Shown in pieces: positions 62,950-64,000 of a stretch of 64,000 bases of DNA. Position 1 is the first letter of the stretch. Every line of letters begins with the position of its first letter. The notes under the pieces were generated by a model. The model saw only the letters and a list, made by a program, of their open reading frames with translations, was not told the DNA's origin and made no database searches. Location: assembly GCA_035688265.1 (NCBI GenBank), contig DASSNE010000055.1, positions 85,605-149,604 on the forward strand, read 5' to 3'. Origin of the DNA: DASSBR01 sp035688265 (GTDB lineage: Bacteria > Pseudomonadota > Gammaproteobacteria > Natronospirales > DASSBR01). Position numbers and translations under genes: made by a program.

Positions 62950-63726
62950 TTAGAGCGAATGAATCCCGTACTCGATGACCAGGATCACGCCCACGCCGAC
63001 TGCAATCAGCCCGAACTGCCACAGCGCTTCGGCAAGACCGGTTCGCTTGTGCATGTTCGGCACCAGGTCGGCGAGCGATATGTAGGTCATGTTGGCTATC
63101 GCGATAGTCAGAATGTACGGCAGGATGCTGCGCGTCTGGTCGAGGGCGAAATACGCAACCAGCCCGCCGACCATCGTGGCGACGCCTACCAGCGCGTTCA
63201 GAATGAACGCGCGCATGCGGCTCATGCCGCTGCCGACCAGTATCGCGATGTCGCTGACTTCAAGCGGGATCTCGTGGGCCAGCACCGCGAGCGTCATCAC
63301 CAGCCCGAGCTGGATACTGGCAAGAAACGAGGCCGCGATCAGCACCCCGTGAATGGCGTTATGCACGCCATCGCCGATCAGGATCAGGCTGCCGCCCGCC
63401 ATGTCCAGTTCGCCGGCGTCCCTGTGCACCGGCTCGGCGCCATGCTGGTGCCAGCGCATCCACTTTTCCAGCATGAAAAAGGCCATGATGCCGACCACGA
63501 CCAGGATGCCGAGCAGGCGTTGATGGTGCGGCCCGACCTCCTGGGACGCTTCCGGGTACAACGCCAGGTAGGCGACGCCAAGCTGCGCGCCGGTGGCGAA
63601 GCTCAGCAGGTACGGCAGCGTGACGCGGCGGCGCTCCTCGGAAAACAGCAGGAACACCGACGCGATCAGCGCGCTGCAGATGCCGCCGACGGCGGTGAAA
63701 ATGACGATCCAGTAGAAGATGGGCAT
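62950..63726 (-). CDS. ZIP-family metal transporter
   Basis: A 258-residue membrane protein with eight predicted helices. The metal-binding helices are visible: GDGVHNAIHGVLIAASF and HEIPLEVSDIAILVGSGM, the ZIP HNxxxG and HExP motifs. A His-containing loop (WMRWHQHGAEPVHRD) lies between helices 3 and 4. It imports zinc, iron or other divalent metals; the specific metal is not known. The start is ATG 63,726. Confidence 0.93.
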   Translation of the reverse strand: MPIFYWIVIFTAVGGICSALIASVFLLFSEERRRVTLPYLLSFATGAQLGVAYLALYPEASQEVGPHHQRLLGILVVVGIMAFFMLEKWMRWHQHGAEPVHRDAGELDMAGGSLILIGDGVHNAIHGVLIAASFLASIQLGLVMTLAVLAHEIPLEVSDIAILVGSGMSRMRAFILNALVGVATMVGGLVAYFALDQTRSILPYILTIAIANMTYISLADLVPNMHKRTGLAEALWQFGLIAVGVGVILVIEYGIHSL

Positions 63727-63792
63727 GCGGTTACTATTGACGTTATTGCTGAATCGTTTTGCGTTGCCTTCGACGAGGCGGATGAAAAGTTC

Positions 63793-63864
63793 CTAGTGCT
63801 GAGTCGCTAGTGCTGAGTACAAGAAGCGCCACTCTTAACTCAGTCCTAGCTACCAGGCACTAGT
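63793..63864. repeat. Third copy of the AGTCGCT-type hairpin element
   Basis: CTAGTGCTGAGTCGCTAG plus TGCTGAGTA (63,793-63,820) faces AACTCAGTCCTAGC and CAGGCACTAGTG (63,837-63,864), an imperfect inverted repeat with the same GAGTCGCTAG core. It sits upstream of the partial insertion sequence. Confidence 0.7.
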
Positions 63865-63942
63865 GTAGCGTTTCATGCTTAATAGAACTTAAATCCATTT
63901 CTCTACTCTAACCTTTTGTAGCGGCAGTGATTGAGGAATGGT

Positions 63943-64000
63943 ATGCGAGTGGCTTTGGAGATTGTGCTGACACCAGACGAACATGCGGAGTTGACCCGGC
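63943..64000 (+). mobile_element. IS630-type transposase, 5' fragment (runs off the right edge)
   Basis: From ATG 63,943 the frame reads MRVALEIVLTPDEHAELTR, the typical N-terminus of IS630-family transposases (their helix-turn-helix follows). GAGGAATGGT provides a ribosome-binding site. The preceding AT-rich stretch (63,865-63,925) may hold the left terminal repeat, but its boundary cannot be fixed without the other end. Confidence 0.7.

Overview
The window is about 64 kb of high-GC DNA from a Gram-negative bacterium (TonB-dependent receptors, porin, periplasmic cytochromes, MoaC-MoaB fusion, glutathione-linked formaldehyde oxidation). It is most likely a gammaproteobacterial or related pseudomonadotal methylotroph. 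The species cannot be named from the sequence. Almost all of the DNA codes, genes are packed into overlapping operons, and no rRNA, tRNA or CRISPR was seen.

Region 1 (1-13,426): a C1/alcohol oxidation locus. Two TonB-dependent receptors (the second resembles PQQ-uptake receptors) lie next to a sigma-54 activator. Then, on the minus strand, comes an operon-like row xoxF-xoxJ-dihaem cytochrome c-class III alcohol dehydrogenase-gfa-porin. XoxF carries the extra Asp typical of lanthanide enzymes. A near-consensus sigma-54 promoter lies upstream of xoxF. The row oxidises methanol to formaldehyde and formaldehyde to S-formylglutathione; S-formylglutathione hydrolase is at 31.2-32.0 kb.

Region 2 (13,615-22,682, plus strand): a NAD-linked formate dehydrogenase (NuoE/F fusion, NuoG-like Fe-S subunit, Cys-type molybdopterin subunit) is followed by a tungstate ABC transporter (tupBCA) and a coupled TonB-dependent receptor, pointing to a tungsten enzyme. 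Region 3 (22,686-30,955): a nearly complete molybdenum/tungsten cofactor pathway (moaA, moaD, moaE, moaCB fusion divergent from a BNR protein, yqeC, a second MoaD-like protein, rhodanese-MoeB, mobA, moeA).

Region 4 (30,961-35,489): S-formylglutathione hydrolase, an envelope-stress-like trio (DUF3618, Holin-X-like), a zinc alcohol dehydrogenase and two kinds of repeat elements. Region 5 (35,490-45,183, minus strand): the most striking part. It is one nine-gene operon joining a second lanthanide-type PQQ dehydrogenase, its XoxJ-like partner, a Q-rich cytochrome c and a complete caa3-like oxidase with a CtaG-cytochrome c fusion. Oxidase subunit I lacks the usual D-channel Glu and K-channel Lys. 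A DUF4142 gene heads the operon and three more DUF4142 genes follow downstream of an antiporter (one frameshifted).

Region 6 (48,953-64,000): assorted genes, including GlcG/HbpS-like, two paralogues of an unrecognised family (one frameshifted), two MpaB-family oxygenases, NudB-like Nudix, DUF1275, aldehyde dehydrogenase, a degenerate MocA-like protein, two ferritin-like proteins, ArsC-like, ClpB with a repeat-derived insertion, a ZIP transporter, heptamer tandem repeats, and the start of an IS630-type transposase running off the end.
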